Origin: Camarhynchus parvulus
Lineage: Eukaryota > Chordata > Aves > Passeriformes > Thraupidae
Reading direction: 5' to 3'
NCBI RefSeq assembly: GCF_901933205.1
Contig: NC_044574.1
Span: 21,995,733-22,059,732 of the forward strand
DNA: 64,000 bases
Within the stretch, counting starts at the first letter, position 1. Each line of letters starts with the position of its first letter. The notes below the pieces were generated by a model. It was not told the DNA's origin and made no database searches. It saw nothing but the letters and a program-made list of their open reading frames with translations. Below are positions 25,431 through 35,745 of this stretch, piece by piece. Both the position numbers and the translations under genes were made by a program.

Positions 25431-27546
25431 TATTTTGCTGACATTTCACACTTTTGAAACTTTTGAAGAATTGTGGATGAAAAACATTAGCAAAAGAGAT
25501 CTGGGAAAAAGTGGTCATTAACATCTGCACAGCTAGTGAAGATTAGAAAAGACCCACAAACTGCCCTGAAGAGAAAGAATGTACTATTTCCTTCAGCTCA
25601 GAAGGCATCACTGGCACACTTTCCTCACCAGATACTTTCTCTTTATTGTGGAAAAATAGCCTATTCTTTGGAGTTTATTTTATACCTGATTCTTTTGTGT
25701 TTATACTTATCAACTACTAAAAAATAGCAGCATGCCCATAGTGACTATTAATCTATGGGGATGGTATCTGTGAAAGTGCACACCTGCTGCTCAATAAATG
25801 AAAAGGTCTCACAAATAACACTCTTGAATATATCAAAACTCACCTGCAGTTTGAATAACTATAATGATAGGACCAGACTTTCCCTCTTGGGTCATTTTCA
25901 GTCCTTGAAAATGAGTATTCCCTAATCTAGTTCCTGAAAAAAATCTAATTGTATTTATAACAATTTTATTGACCAACTTAACCAAATAATGAGAAGCTTC
26001 ATTCCCCTAATGCTTAGTGTAACACATATCCTAGGAGACACCTCAGTCTACAATGAATCTTGTAACAAAAAGGGAGCTAAGCACAGCAATAACTTCTCTT
26101 CCTCCCTGTTTTTATGGGCATCCACTACCCAAAACTAATGCAGACTTACTGCAGTCTCCTAGGTTTTATCTGAGGAAGGACAGATTGATCTTTTGGTATC
26201 AATAACAGGGAATATGAATACAATATTCTTGTGTAGGTCTTCTGGCACTCTCAAAACCCAAATCTCAGCAGGGATTTGCAAAAGAATGGAATGATGCTGA
26301 GCACATATATTGGACTTAATACTTTTGTTCATTTCTCAGTCCAGACATCCCTTCATCAAAGATATGAAGACAATATTCTAAATCTTACAATTAAGTGAGA
26401 ATACAGGTTGACAATGCTTTATTTTCTTCCTCAATCAAGTAACTTAAGTTATCACACAAAGATTTTCTTGTACTACGAACATAAAATGTGCTTTCAGTCT
26501 GTCAGTGAAGATATGTAGTATAAAGTGGTGCAAATTCAAAGTGCAATCCTCATTTCAGAATTATACATCTAGACTTCAGATTACCTTAGAAATTGCATAA
26601 TAGTGCAGAAGAGTGCAATATATACTTTACACATCTAGGTAGCTGTGCTGGTCAGAAAACATGCGGTCATCATCTTGATTATCTTTAATTTTTCTTAGCC
26701 TCTCAAAACTGCTTCTCTTCAAACTGCTTCCTTCAAAGAATGAAGAGAGACATGCCTGATAAAATAATTTAGTAATCTGCCTTATGTTTAGAGGGGTCAT
26801 AGATAAAGTAGTGAAAAAAATCCTTAGTCCATCATGTTGGTGAGCTATTGAGAAACTAAAAGTTATTAACACCACCAGCTTCTCCTCAGTATTTTGCCTT
26901 ATTTTAATTTTTTAAGAGGAAAGTTAAACTGCATCTTGAGGAATGATGCAAACATTCAGTAACATCCAGGCTTTTCAGTACAGAGCTCAGCTATGAGAAC
27001 ATGGCTTTGATTTCTGAATCACTAATGGGGGATTTATATCATGTAACTTTAGCTATTTAAAAGTAAGACCTTTCATTTAGAGATGCAAAACATCAGCAGC
27101 AGGGAGATAGGCATGTCACAATGTAAATTAATTCAATTTATCAATCTTTTTCAAGGTGGGTGATTACATAGCTGCCTGTTTCTCTTGACTTGTTATGAGA
27201 TGACAATTTACTGTAGTCATCTACCTTCTAAATGACTGGTTAGGATAAATGCATCATCCCACCACCATAAGATTTCATAAACCCTATTTAAAACCTAAAA
27301 TGTAACACACAGACTGTACATACTGGGAAATAGCTAGGCATGGTGGTATCTGCACTTATTTTTTTTCTTAAACTAGGCTTTTTGAATGGTATCTCTTTTA
27401 ACTCTCCTAGGAAAAACTATGCAAAGAAAGTACTGTAAATACTGGTTTTGATGAACAAGCTTTTCCACTACAAAGACAAAAAAAGTAGGACCATATTTCA
27501 CTCCTTGAAAAGGTTAGCAAACTATTTCGTAAAGTGGTTTCCTTGG
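25431..27546. other. AT-rich non-coding DNA, no gene seen
   Basis: The longest frame is 82 codons (26627-26875, minus), with no recognisable domain. No repeat was recognised. Confidence 0.65.
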
Positions 27547-27740
27547 GGCTCTCCAAAACAACTGGGCCAGTTCTATGCAGAAACAATGCACAGAAGATAT
27601 AAGAGGACTGGAATCTTTTGAACCAGCAGCTGTGCTACCTGCGGCTCTCCATAACAAGCCGACCAATTCCATGTGGAAACAGAATGAGCACAAGATATAA
27701 AAAGATCAAAATTGTTTGAACCAGCAGCTGTGCTACCTGC
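27547..27740 (+). repeat. Tandem duplication (96 + 98 bp), TATA-like boxes
   Basis: Unit 1 (27547-27642) and unit 2 (27643-27740) both start GGCTCTCCA. Both carry an AGATATAA TATA-like box (about 27594-27601 and 27692-27699) and end in the same 26 bases, finishing CAGCTGTGCTACCTGC. The middles differ by substitutions and small indels; overall identity is roughly three quarters by eye. The TATA-like box, composition and following sequence suggest the U3 region of a decayed LTR extending to about 27980, but no TG...CA ends or target duplication could be fixed. The 85-codon frame at 27716-27973 is probably part of it by chance. Confidence 0.8.
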
Positions 27741-29156
27741 AGCAGTTAATCTTTTCTGGCAATCTGTTAGAGACACACATTCCTCAGGCTAAGAGGACTA
27801 AGAGGCTTTTGCTGACTGCTGTTCCTCTGAGAGAAGCTAAGTCCAATTTTCCCTTCGTATTACTGGAACAGTTAAATAGTGGACTCATATATGTATTAGG
27901 GGGAAAAAGTCACTTTCATTTCCTTTCTTGGAAAGGACATTTTTGCTCAGTTGCTTTGAATAAGCAACTTTGAACTGGCAGCTCATTTCTTAAACCAATT
28001 TTACTTAAACTAAATTGTAAAATCTTTTCCTATGAAGAAGCTAAAATCATGTAAGTTGAAAGGTATTTAATAATAGTCAGGCATGGGCAAAAGAATATGC
28101 TTTCTATAGACCCAATATCTGAAGTGAAAACAAAATTCATTTTTGTACTATTACATATAAATTAAACCTTAAGTTTATCTGCCCTTTAAAATACTGTGAT
28201 GTTCTTGGGCCCTTTTTCTTTTTTCTTTTACTGTTAAGTACTGTCTCTCTTTTATTCTCCTTGGATAAATAATTTAAATAAAACATATTGTGGCCTTATG
28301 GCCCTACAATACTTGCCCTCTTTTATTCTAAGACTCTTATTTCTCCATATATTCTCTTATAAAGTTTAAGATGCATCTTTTTCTTTATGGATAATGATAT
28401 AATGCTTCAGAATAGTTTCCATTTCTAGCTTTGCTTTATCACAATTACATAATTTTATCAAATATTTTGTTGGTTAGAAGAGGAATATTTTAATTTTGAT
28501 TTACATTCCAGACATAATTTTTTCTGTCTGGCCACATTTGTTTCAACTTTTGAGAAACAGAATAAGGTTAAAGAGACCCTTTCTCCCTAATGCTTAAAAA
28601 AAATAAAAATTTGCATTTATAATTTTCCAAACACAGACAAAAAAATCCAGACCTAGGACTTTGGGAGCAAGCATAGAGTTAATTAACCTTATGATACATT
28701 TCTAGGCGTTCAATCTTCAGTCAGCCCTCAACCACACTGGGAAGCTATGCTGCTGTTTTCCTTTAATACTCCTCCCAAAAGAAGGGGAGTAAATGAGTCA
28801 CAAAATAGTGTAACAGTAAGCAATGCATTGTGTGTGCAAATTAAACATCCTGCCCATATTCTGTAATTACCTTTATGCCTGATTCTGAACAACAGTAAGA
28901 ACGTAGAGATGTCTTCATGCATCAGGGAGCCCATGTAAGATGTATTTTCAACTGCCTTATCAGGTTTCCTGTACTATGGTCAGGCAGGAAGACAAAAACA
29001 AAGATAAATTTTTTGTTCTTCATGTTTGATATTTCAAAATATGTGAAAGCTGTTCTGGAAAAGTAATGCTCAGGAAGAATAAAAAGGAGCAGCATATCCT
29101 ATTCTAATCATTCTATGATTATGGCATATGAATTTACTTTCAGATTCAAAACTAGT
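27741..29156. other. Non-coding DNA, possible LTR remnant at left
   Basis: The first 240 bases are less AT-rich and may continue the LTR suggested for 27547-27740. The rest is AT-rich with no gene or repeat recognised. Confidence 0.45.
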
Positions 29157-29190
29157 TTTTTAAGAAGAAACACATAGTTCTTCTTAAAAA
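29157..29190. repeat. 13-bp perfect inverted repeat, 8-nt loop
   Basis: TTTTTAAGAAGAA (29157-29169) is exactly complementary to 29178-29190, with loop ACACATAG. The right arm ends exactly where the CR1-derived sequence begins. Confidence 0.85.
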
Positions 29191-30064
29191 GGATGACCTC
29201 CCAGCTCCTGCTGGCCACACTGTTCCTGATCCAGGCCAGGATGCCCTTGGCCTTCTTGGCCCCCAGGGCTCCCTGCTGGTTCATGTTCAGCTGGCTGTCA
29301 CCAGTACCCCCAGGTCCCTTTCTGCCTGGGCACTGTCCAGCCACACCGTCCCCAGCCTAGAGTGCTGCAGGGGGTTATTGTGACCAAAATGCAGGACTCA
29401 GCACTTGGACTTATTAAACTTCATCTTATTGGACTCTGCTCATCTATCCAACCATTCCAGATCTCTCTGCAGAGCCGTCGTATCCTCCAACAGATCGGCA
29501 CACGCTCCCAGGTTACTGTCATCTGCAAATTTACAATGAAAGACTCAGTCCCCTCATCCATGTCATCAATAAAGACATTGAACAGAACTGGCCCCAGCAC
29601 AGACCCCTGAGGGACACCACTGGTGACTAGCCCCCAGCTGGATGCAGCACCATTCACCACCACCCTCTGGGCCTGGCCACGCAGCCAGTTCCTAACCCTG
29701 CAGATTTTCCAGGAGTGTGCTGTTGGAGACAGTGCCAAAGGCCTTGCTGAAGTCCAAACAGACAACATCGACAGCCTTTGCATCCACCAGGCAGGTCACA
29801 TGGTCATAAACGGAGACCAGGTTGGTCAAACATGACCTAACCCCCCTAAACCTGCGCTGGCTGGGTCTGATACCCTGGCCATCCTGTAAGTGCTGCATGA
29901 TGACACTGAGTATAAACTGTTCCATTAACAGAGATCAGGCTAATGGGCCTATAATCACCAGGATCCTCCTTCCCACCCTTTTTGTGAATGGGCATCACAT
30001 TGTCCAGCTTCCAGTCATCTAGAACCTCACCAGTGAGCCAGGACTGTTGGTAAATGATGGAGGG
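29189..30064 (-). pseudogene. CR1 ORF2 reverse-transcriptase fragment (broken)
   Basis: Conceptual translation in successive minus-strand frames gives much of a CR1 reverse transcriptase. A 'DYRPISL' motif is at about 29940-29960, followed by '[10 protein letters not shown]' (motif A region, about 29730-29760). The finger/palm motif '[14 protein letters not shown]' lies at about 29570-29620. The catalytic F-A-D-D is present at about 29515-29530, but in a different frame from the preceding motif. A thumb/C-terminal segment ends with 'KKAKGILAWIRNSVASRSW' near 29200-29260. At least two frameshifts separate these blocks (near 29930, before the F-A-D-D, and after). No functional enzyme can be made. 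The known role of the intact family is target-primed reverse transcription of its own RNA. Confidence 0.9.
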
Positions 30065-30129
30065 CATGGATTGGACTCAATGATCTTGAAGGTCTCTTCC
30101 AACCTAGTGATTCTGTGTGTGATTCTTTG
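29189..30129 (+). mobile_element. CR1 LINE with 5' inversion (twin-primed)
   Basis: One insertion made of two oppositely oriented CR1 parts. 29189-30064 is reverse-transcriptase ORF2 on the minus strand. 30065-30129 is the CR1 3' terminus on the plus strand ('TTGGACTCAATGATCTTGAA', then 'TTCCAACCTAGTGATTCTGT'). The inverted part reads away from the junction, with its upstream end at 30064 and its downstream end at 29189. This is the arrangement twin priming gives: the 3' end copied forward, an upstream segment copied from a second primer in inverse orientation, and the middle (end of ORF2 and most of the 3' region) lost. Two independent adjacent insertions are possible but less economical. 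Confidence 0.85.
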
Positions 30130-31061
30130 AAAGCTGGTAGAAGTAATTTGAGATCTATATATATATGTCATTTTCTAAATACTTAAGAGAAGAAAACACT
30201 GAAGTTATAAGATAAAAGCCTGTCTAAGCCTTGTTCAAGGAAGGTACATCATTAACGAAGACAAAGATTTCAGCCCTTTCAATGCAATAAAATCTGTGTT
30301 CATTTTGGTCTTGACAGTGCTCTAAATTATGCTAGCCTAAATTAAACTATTACACAGACTGTTTTCCCTGGAGCATGAAGCTCAGACATGCTCTATATAC
30401 TGAAAAAAGCCAGAAGAAATACTAGGGGGCTGTGCCATATGGAGGTATACCAAAGGCTGTTTCAGGTAATTTTTCTCTCTTGTGTTGAAAATAGAGATCT
30501 ATATTTGGTATTTAGAAGTCAAGTTCTAGATGGATAATAACTTTCTCATTGAAGGACTTTTGGGATATTTTCACTGAGGTGGATTAAGGATAAAAATGGA
30601 AAAAAGTTATTGATAGGATTTGAAGAAACAACATACATTTTAAAATACCATCCAGTTCTCAAGAATTCAGATGAATCCTCACATCTTGTGACAACTCTTA
30701 TGAAAAATAGTAAAAATATCTCAGAATCTGTATCTTTTTCCAGAAGATCACATACCCCATTTTTCAGTGTACATTAACATTCTCTGCAAATACACTAAAT
30801 CCACAGTAATTACCACATAGGGAAACCCAATCCTCCTCAAGATTAACAAACATGTACCAAACTAATATGGTATAATTCCTGTTTCAAATCAGTTTCAAAA
30901 AGATGTGCTAGTGAACATAGTTATTCTTCACTGAGAAGAAACAGACATTTTTATGTCCAAGAACTTGGTTTAAGGCTCAAAAATAGCACTGTATCTTGAA
31001 GAAACAAGCCATGAATGAAGATTTCCTAAATGTTTTATTTATGTATTCTGGACTTGAATAA
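30130..31061. other. AT-rich non-coding DNA, no gene seen
   Basis: No recognisable repeat, domain or RNA gene. Confidence 0.7.
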
Positions 31062-31170
31062 TGCTCTGAGCAATCTGATCAAGTTGAAGATGCCCCTTCA
31101 GGACAGGGTGTTGGAATAGGTGATCTTTGAAAAGTTCTTTCTAACTCATACTATTGTATGTCTTTGTATT
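31062..31170 (+). mobile_element. Short CR1 LINE 3'-end fragment
   Basis: 'CAATCTGATCAAGTTGAAGA' (31071-31090), 'GGACAGGGTGTTGGAATAGG' (31101-31120), 'TGATCTTTGAAAAG' and a tail 'ATACTATTGTATGTCTTTG' reproduce the last 100 bases of a plus-strand CR1 in order. Confidence 0.75.
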
Positions 31171-31794
31171 GTATACCATGTTTTATATTCCTTATAGGGG
31201 AAGGCTGAGTAATAATGTAGGATTCTTAAGCCTAAAGAGATGACTGGGACTTTAGGAGAGAGTGAGAAACATCTCTAAAATATAAACTGTTAAAACCTGA
31301 CTCATTTGCTGTCTCATCAGTTTAAAAAGATACCTTGAATGAAATGTGCAGATTCAAAACAAAAACAACCAAAAAGTTAAGTGACTCATACAACTTAGCT
31401 CTATGCTTATGCTATCCACTCATAGCATACTGTGGATGATAAAACTTCAAATTAATTCAAAGCAAGACTAGTGGATGGGAAATTCATTGCAGGGTACTAA
31501 ACCTACAGGAAAACTAGAACACCAAGTTGTCTTGCTAAGAAATGGTTACAGTCTTGAAAAATGTATTTCTCAAAAATCCCCACCTCTAAGGGCATCCTCA
31601 AACCAGTAAATTTTTAGTTTCACATAGAAGTGACTCTTTGGAAAGTCCTAGTTGTAACATTCAGTTTCTAGGGAAAAGTTCAGAATTCTTGTAAAAATAT
31701 CAGAGCACAGAGTTGTAGAAGACTACAGATGTGACAAAAATATTCAGTAGCACTGCTGTTCAGTACAGCTTGTGTTGTGCTCCCAACACAATTA
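31171..31794. other. AT-rich non-coding DNA between CR1 pieces
   Basis: No feature recognised. Confidence 0.65.
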
Positions 31795-32418
31795 GAACAA
31801 AAAGGCCCTGGGTATTCCAGAGAACCACAGGCTGAACATAAGCCAGCTGTGTGGTGTGGCAGAGGACAAAAAGCATTCTGGATGCATTAGGTAGAGCATT
31901 GTCAGCAGTTTAAAGAAGGTGACCCTTCATCTCTACTGAGCCCTGGTGAGACACATTTGGAGTACTGGGTCCAGACCTGGGGTCCCCAAGAGGGTGAGAC
32001 ACGGATTTACTAGAATAAACTCACAAAAGTGCCATGATTAAGGAACTGTAGAATCTGTCATATGAGGAGAGGCTGTGAGTGCTGGGAAGGTTTAGCCTAG
32101 AGAAGAGAAAACACAGGAAGATCTGATTAATGGAAGGAGGCAAACAAGATGGACCCAGAGTTTTCTCAGTGGCTCCACTTCAGAACAAGAGCAAATGGTC
32201 GAATTTTGAAACAAAGCAAATGGATTCTGAACATAGGAGAGCACTGTTTTTACTGTGAACATGGTCAAATTTTGTAAGAGGTTGTTTGAAGTGGTAAAAT
32301 CTCGATCCTTATACATATTCAAAACCCAGACAAAGACATGAGCGGACCTTGATCTGAGCAGTGGGTTTGGACTAAACAATCTCCAGAAAGCCCTTCCAAA
32401 CTCAACCATTCTATGAAT
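31795..32418 (+). mobile_element. CR1 LINE 3' fragment (about 620 bp)
   Basis: The plus strand starts in the end of ORF2 ('GGCTGAACATAAGCCAGCTG', 31830-31849) and passes 'GGATGCATTAGGTAGAGCAT' (31880-31899). It continues through 'CTCTACTGAGCCCTGGTGAG' (31932-31951), 'TTTGGAGTACTGGGTCCAGA' (31957-31976), 'GAATCTGTCATATGAGGAGA' and 'TTTAGCCTAGAGAAGAGAA'. It ends '...CCAAACTCAACCATTCTATG' (32396-32415). It is the most complete forward-oriented 3' half here, heavily mutated, with the ORF broken. An open frame on the opposite strand (32092-32409, 105 codons) is an antisense artefact. Confidence 0.9.
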
Positions 32419-33404
32419 CTAGGACTACAATTGATTAGTAAAAGCGAAACAGTTCTTAAGGAATTTCATTAACACACAGACACAAAATCCAAGTATCTAG
32501 AATGAAAATATTAATACACCCTTGATTAGTTTTTATTTTCTTTCTAATGATTTTACTGGTGGGATATGTACCACAATTTAGATACTATTTTGGTTCCTAT
32601 AGAACAGAAGTAACAAATTAGGCCATCTGACACCAGATAATATATCTGGAAAGAAAGTCAACAACATGTGGGAAAAACTATGACGATAATGCTGGGCTAT
32701 TTTTTAGTTCCTTAGTGAAAAAAGATTACACAAGACTTACCTATGCAAACCAAATAAAAGTGAGAGAAATGACAAAAATATACAGATATATTTTTCAGAC
32801 AAAAATTTATATACATCTTGTGAATGTGTAAGACTGCTATATCTTGTATTTAATAAAAAGGTGTTGTATTAGGATAAAAAATATCCAAACATTTGCAATT
32901 TTTCAGGCAAGTCTGATTGAAATGATAATTAAAAATTCATAGATCTAATCAAGTTCATTATTTCAGAGGAAAGATCAAACCTTAGTTCTGTCCACACACA
33001 ACAAAAGGATGATAGTCACTCTGACAGATTTTTCCAGTCACATATTTTTTCTGTTTCCCAAATGCCAAGAATGCTCAATATGCTCCTAACATGATATTTT
33101 GCAAATTCACAAGGCTCTGATCCTTGTGTTTTGGATCAGACATCAAACCAGCATTTAGATGAAACATTAGCAATTTTCTTAAGAAATCAGAAGCATTTAT
33201 TTTTTGTACTCACTGTCCTGGGAATGGAGACTGGTCTGTTTTGGAGTCAATTTTTGTTCCATATCAAGGTAGCTTTGTAAGTTTAGCATGCTAAAAGAGC
33301 ATGCTGTTACTTCTTTACAACAAAGTTACCACCAATACCCCAGAGGAAGCCCAAAGTGAGAGTGTTTACATAGCTCAGTGTTCTGTTTTATTTAATTACA
33401 GAGT
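32419..33404. other. AT-rich non-coding DNA, no gene seen
   Basis: No recognisable feature apart from a short AGCATGCT repeat near 33285-33306. Confidence 0.65.
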
Positions 33405-33755
33405 AACAGAATCACAGAATTGCTAAGGTAGGCACCTATGTAGGTCACCTTGCCCAACTGGCCTGCACAAGCAGGACCATGTAGAGCTGGTCACTTAACA
33501 CCAAATCCAGATGGCTTTTGAACACCTTCAAAGATGGAGATTCCATAACCTTCCTGAACAATCTGTTTCTGTGCTTTACTGCCCTAGCAGTAATTTTTTT
33601 TCTTTAATTCAAATTTTATGTAATTTACTGGAATATCTACTACCACCCATCAGGTATTTAAATACATTGAAAAATTCCCCGCAGCCTTCTATTTTCCAGT
33701 ATAAACAAGTCCAGCTCCCTCAGCCTATTCCCATATGCTTCAAATCCATATCTGG
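33405..33755 (-). mobile_element. CR1 LINE 3' fragment
   Basis: The plus strand opens 'CAGAATCACAGAATTGCTAA' (33407-33426), the reverse complement of a CR1 tail. It runs through 'CCAGATGGCTTTTGAACACC' (33507-33526) and 'AGATGGAGATTCCATAACCT', and ends 'CCAGCTCCCTCAGCCTATTC' (33711-33730). A T-rich gap at 33590-33640 replaces part of the consensus. The 93-codon frame 33511-33792 is antisense to the element and not a gene. Confidence 0.9.
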
Positions 33756-34077
33756 AAGTATGAGAGATTTGCTCTACATTTATACCAACTAAGATGAAGA
33801 TGGAACAATTTTGCTCATGTTTCCACATACTAAAATAATTGATGTAGGAATCAAAGATAGTATGCTCTCATTGCCACCACTATCACTGAACATATTACAA
33901 AGGCTGAGAGAACTTTCTCCTCTGTTTGAAATAAGAGATAGACCCATCTACTCTGAGCAGATAATTTCAGGACATTTATCTCAGGCTGGCCAGATAATTT
34001 CATCTAGATGAGAATTGTTTATCTAAGCTTAAAGGGGCTTGAAATTTCAGGCAGACTTTTTTTTAGGGTTCCTGGTG

Positions 34078-34106
34078 TTTAGCTCTTCATAGTCTGAAGA
34101 GCTAAA
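34078..34106. repeat. 12-bp perfect inverted repeat, 5-nt loop
   Basis: TTTAGCTCTTCA (34078-34089) and its exact complement (34095-34106) flank the loop TAGTC. It is preceded by a T-rich run. Confidence 0.85.
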
Positions 34107-35045
34107 TACTCACTCTACTCACACACTACAAGGAAGACAATTTCTGCCATAAGAATCTGAATTCTGCTTTAGGGTTGAGACATCCAGAAATTAAATGCTG
34201 CATTAACCACTTAACAAATAATTAAGTCCTGAGACTTCTAACACCATTGGAGTCTAAAATATCTTAAGAAAAAAGTGAAGTGACCATTTTACCGAAAAAA
34301 TGCACAATTCACTAGTAGGTGAATTTGCAGAAAATAAGCAAGTATATTTACAATATTCCATGTTTAAGAGAAAACAAACACTACTCCTCACACCATGAAA
34401 GAGTTAAATGACATGTTACTACCTATAAATATTGACTGAGACAATCAATTTCATTTTTATTTGGGATAAATAAGACTGAATTTTCTTTACAGCCCACATT
34501 CAATATTTTCAGTGAAAAAATGCATTTTTCATACAAGTTCTTTATCAATCTATATTCCTATATACTAGGGGAGTATTTTATTAATCTGTTTGCAAAAGTC
34601 AGTCATTTCAATAGGAAGAATAAATTAAGTTCAAAAGAATAAGCTTTCTTTAGTATGACAAAAAAGCCTTCATCCTCGCAGACTTAGAGATACTCGCTAG
34701 AGATACATGCATTTGCTTCAGCATTTTGTTTGACAAAATCATGCTTCATCATTTGCATTAGATTCACTTAAAACTTTCAACACACTTCTCCTTTATCCTT
34801 CAGCTACTTTTATGTTTCCATTAGCTTTATATGCTCTTATTTGGGATGGAGAATGGGAAGCAAAACAGTTATGGGATGACACTGAGCAATCAGCTAAGCT
34901 GGGTCTTACATTTTTTTCAGATAATCTCTTTATCTCTCGCATACAGCAGCTACACTAGACTCTGCTTCAGGTTTTACCTTGTGCTGAACAAGATGCTGAA
35001 AGTTTTGAGACACAATAGAACTTGCTGTGAAAGAGGAGTGCCAGG

Positions 35046-35080
35046 TTTTTACAGAAAACGTTCACGGTTTTCTGTAAAAA
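35046..35080. repeat. 14-bp perfect inverted repeat, 7-nt loop
   Basis: TTTTTACAGAAAAC (35046-35059) and its exact complement (35067-35080) flank the loop GTTCACG. It is the strongest short hairpin I found in the window. A T-then-A layout at the base could fold as either DNA strand or as RNA. The stem is too short for a typical microRNA precursor. Confidence 0.9.
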
Positions 35081-35318
35081 AAATAGAAAATGGAAAATTA
35101 CTTTGAGGACAAACTGAACCCCCAGTACTTAGAAAAAGCTATTAAAAATATTTGTTTCAAAAAATTAACTTTATTTTCCCTTATTTCTTACTTCTACCTG
35201 TGGTTATAGGTGAAAAAGCAGAATTACACACCGCAGCCAATATGATTTTGACAGTTTGTATAAAATAACAAGGTACTAAAATTATTATTGTTAGATTAAA
35301 TTTAACTTCGTAAATATT

Positions 35319-35745
35319 TGTGATGGTTTAGCACCAACTATTAATTAAACTCCTGATAGACTAAGCTCTGCCCCTTCCTGAAATGAGGACATTAGCCACC
35401 CCTTATATTTTACTATTTATATCATGCCCAGATCCTATACCTTTCAACTACTTAGGTACATACAGACATAGAGGTGTATGTGAGGCACAGGGTGCAACTC
35501 CAATCATCCAGTGGCTGTTTCCACCCTTATAAGCACTTGCCTTTGCAGGTTTCCAGAAGTGTGATGTAATCAATCTGCCAGGCCTCCCCATATTTATATT
35601 TCAACCATTGCTTCCCAAAACACAGGGATTTTACCCACTTGTCCCTGTTTCTCGTGGCACATGTTTCACGACTGTGGATAAGCATATACTCCTCTAGATA
35701 GTCCAAATCCACCAGAGCAAGTCATCTTCTATGATTCTATATGAA
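35319..35745 (-). pseudogene. ERVL-like (class III) pol integrase relic
   Basis: A 61-codon minus-strand frame (35527-35712) carries the zinc-finger end of a retroviral integrase (a Cys within '...RETCATRN...'). It then carries the start of the catalytic core, 'AWQIDYI' at about 35560-35585, whose Asp is the first of the D,D-35-E metal ligands. A stop ends that frame. The core continues in another frame with 'VETATG' near 35507-35525, where the next codon, expected to be Trp, is a stop. The rest of the core, including the other two acidic residues, is missing. About 160 bases further along the minus strand the sequence ends 'GCTAAACCATCACA' (35319-35332), like the 3' end of avian LTRs, so a deletion probably joined integrase to the LTR end. 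Confidence 0.8.

Larger units (their letters stand above)
33756..35318. other. AT-rich non-coding DNA with two strong hairpins
   Basis: No gene seen; the longest frame is 91 codons (34831-35106, plus) with no domain. The hairpins at 34078-34106 and 35046-35080 are listed separately. Confidence 0.6.

Noticed and set aside
29189..30129. Active CR1 reverse-transcriptase gene
   Set aside because: Motifs fall in several frames, the ORF is partial and inverted relative to its 3' end, and no endonuclease domain is attached.
32092..32409. 105-codon minus-strand frame as a gene
   Set aside because: It is antisense to a plus-strand CR1 3' region.
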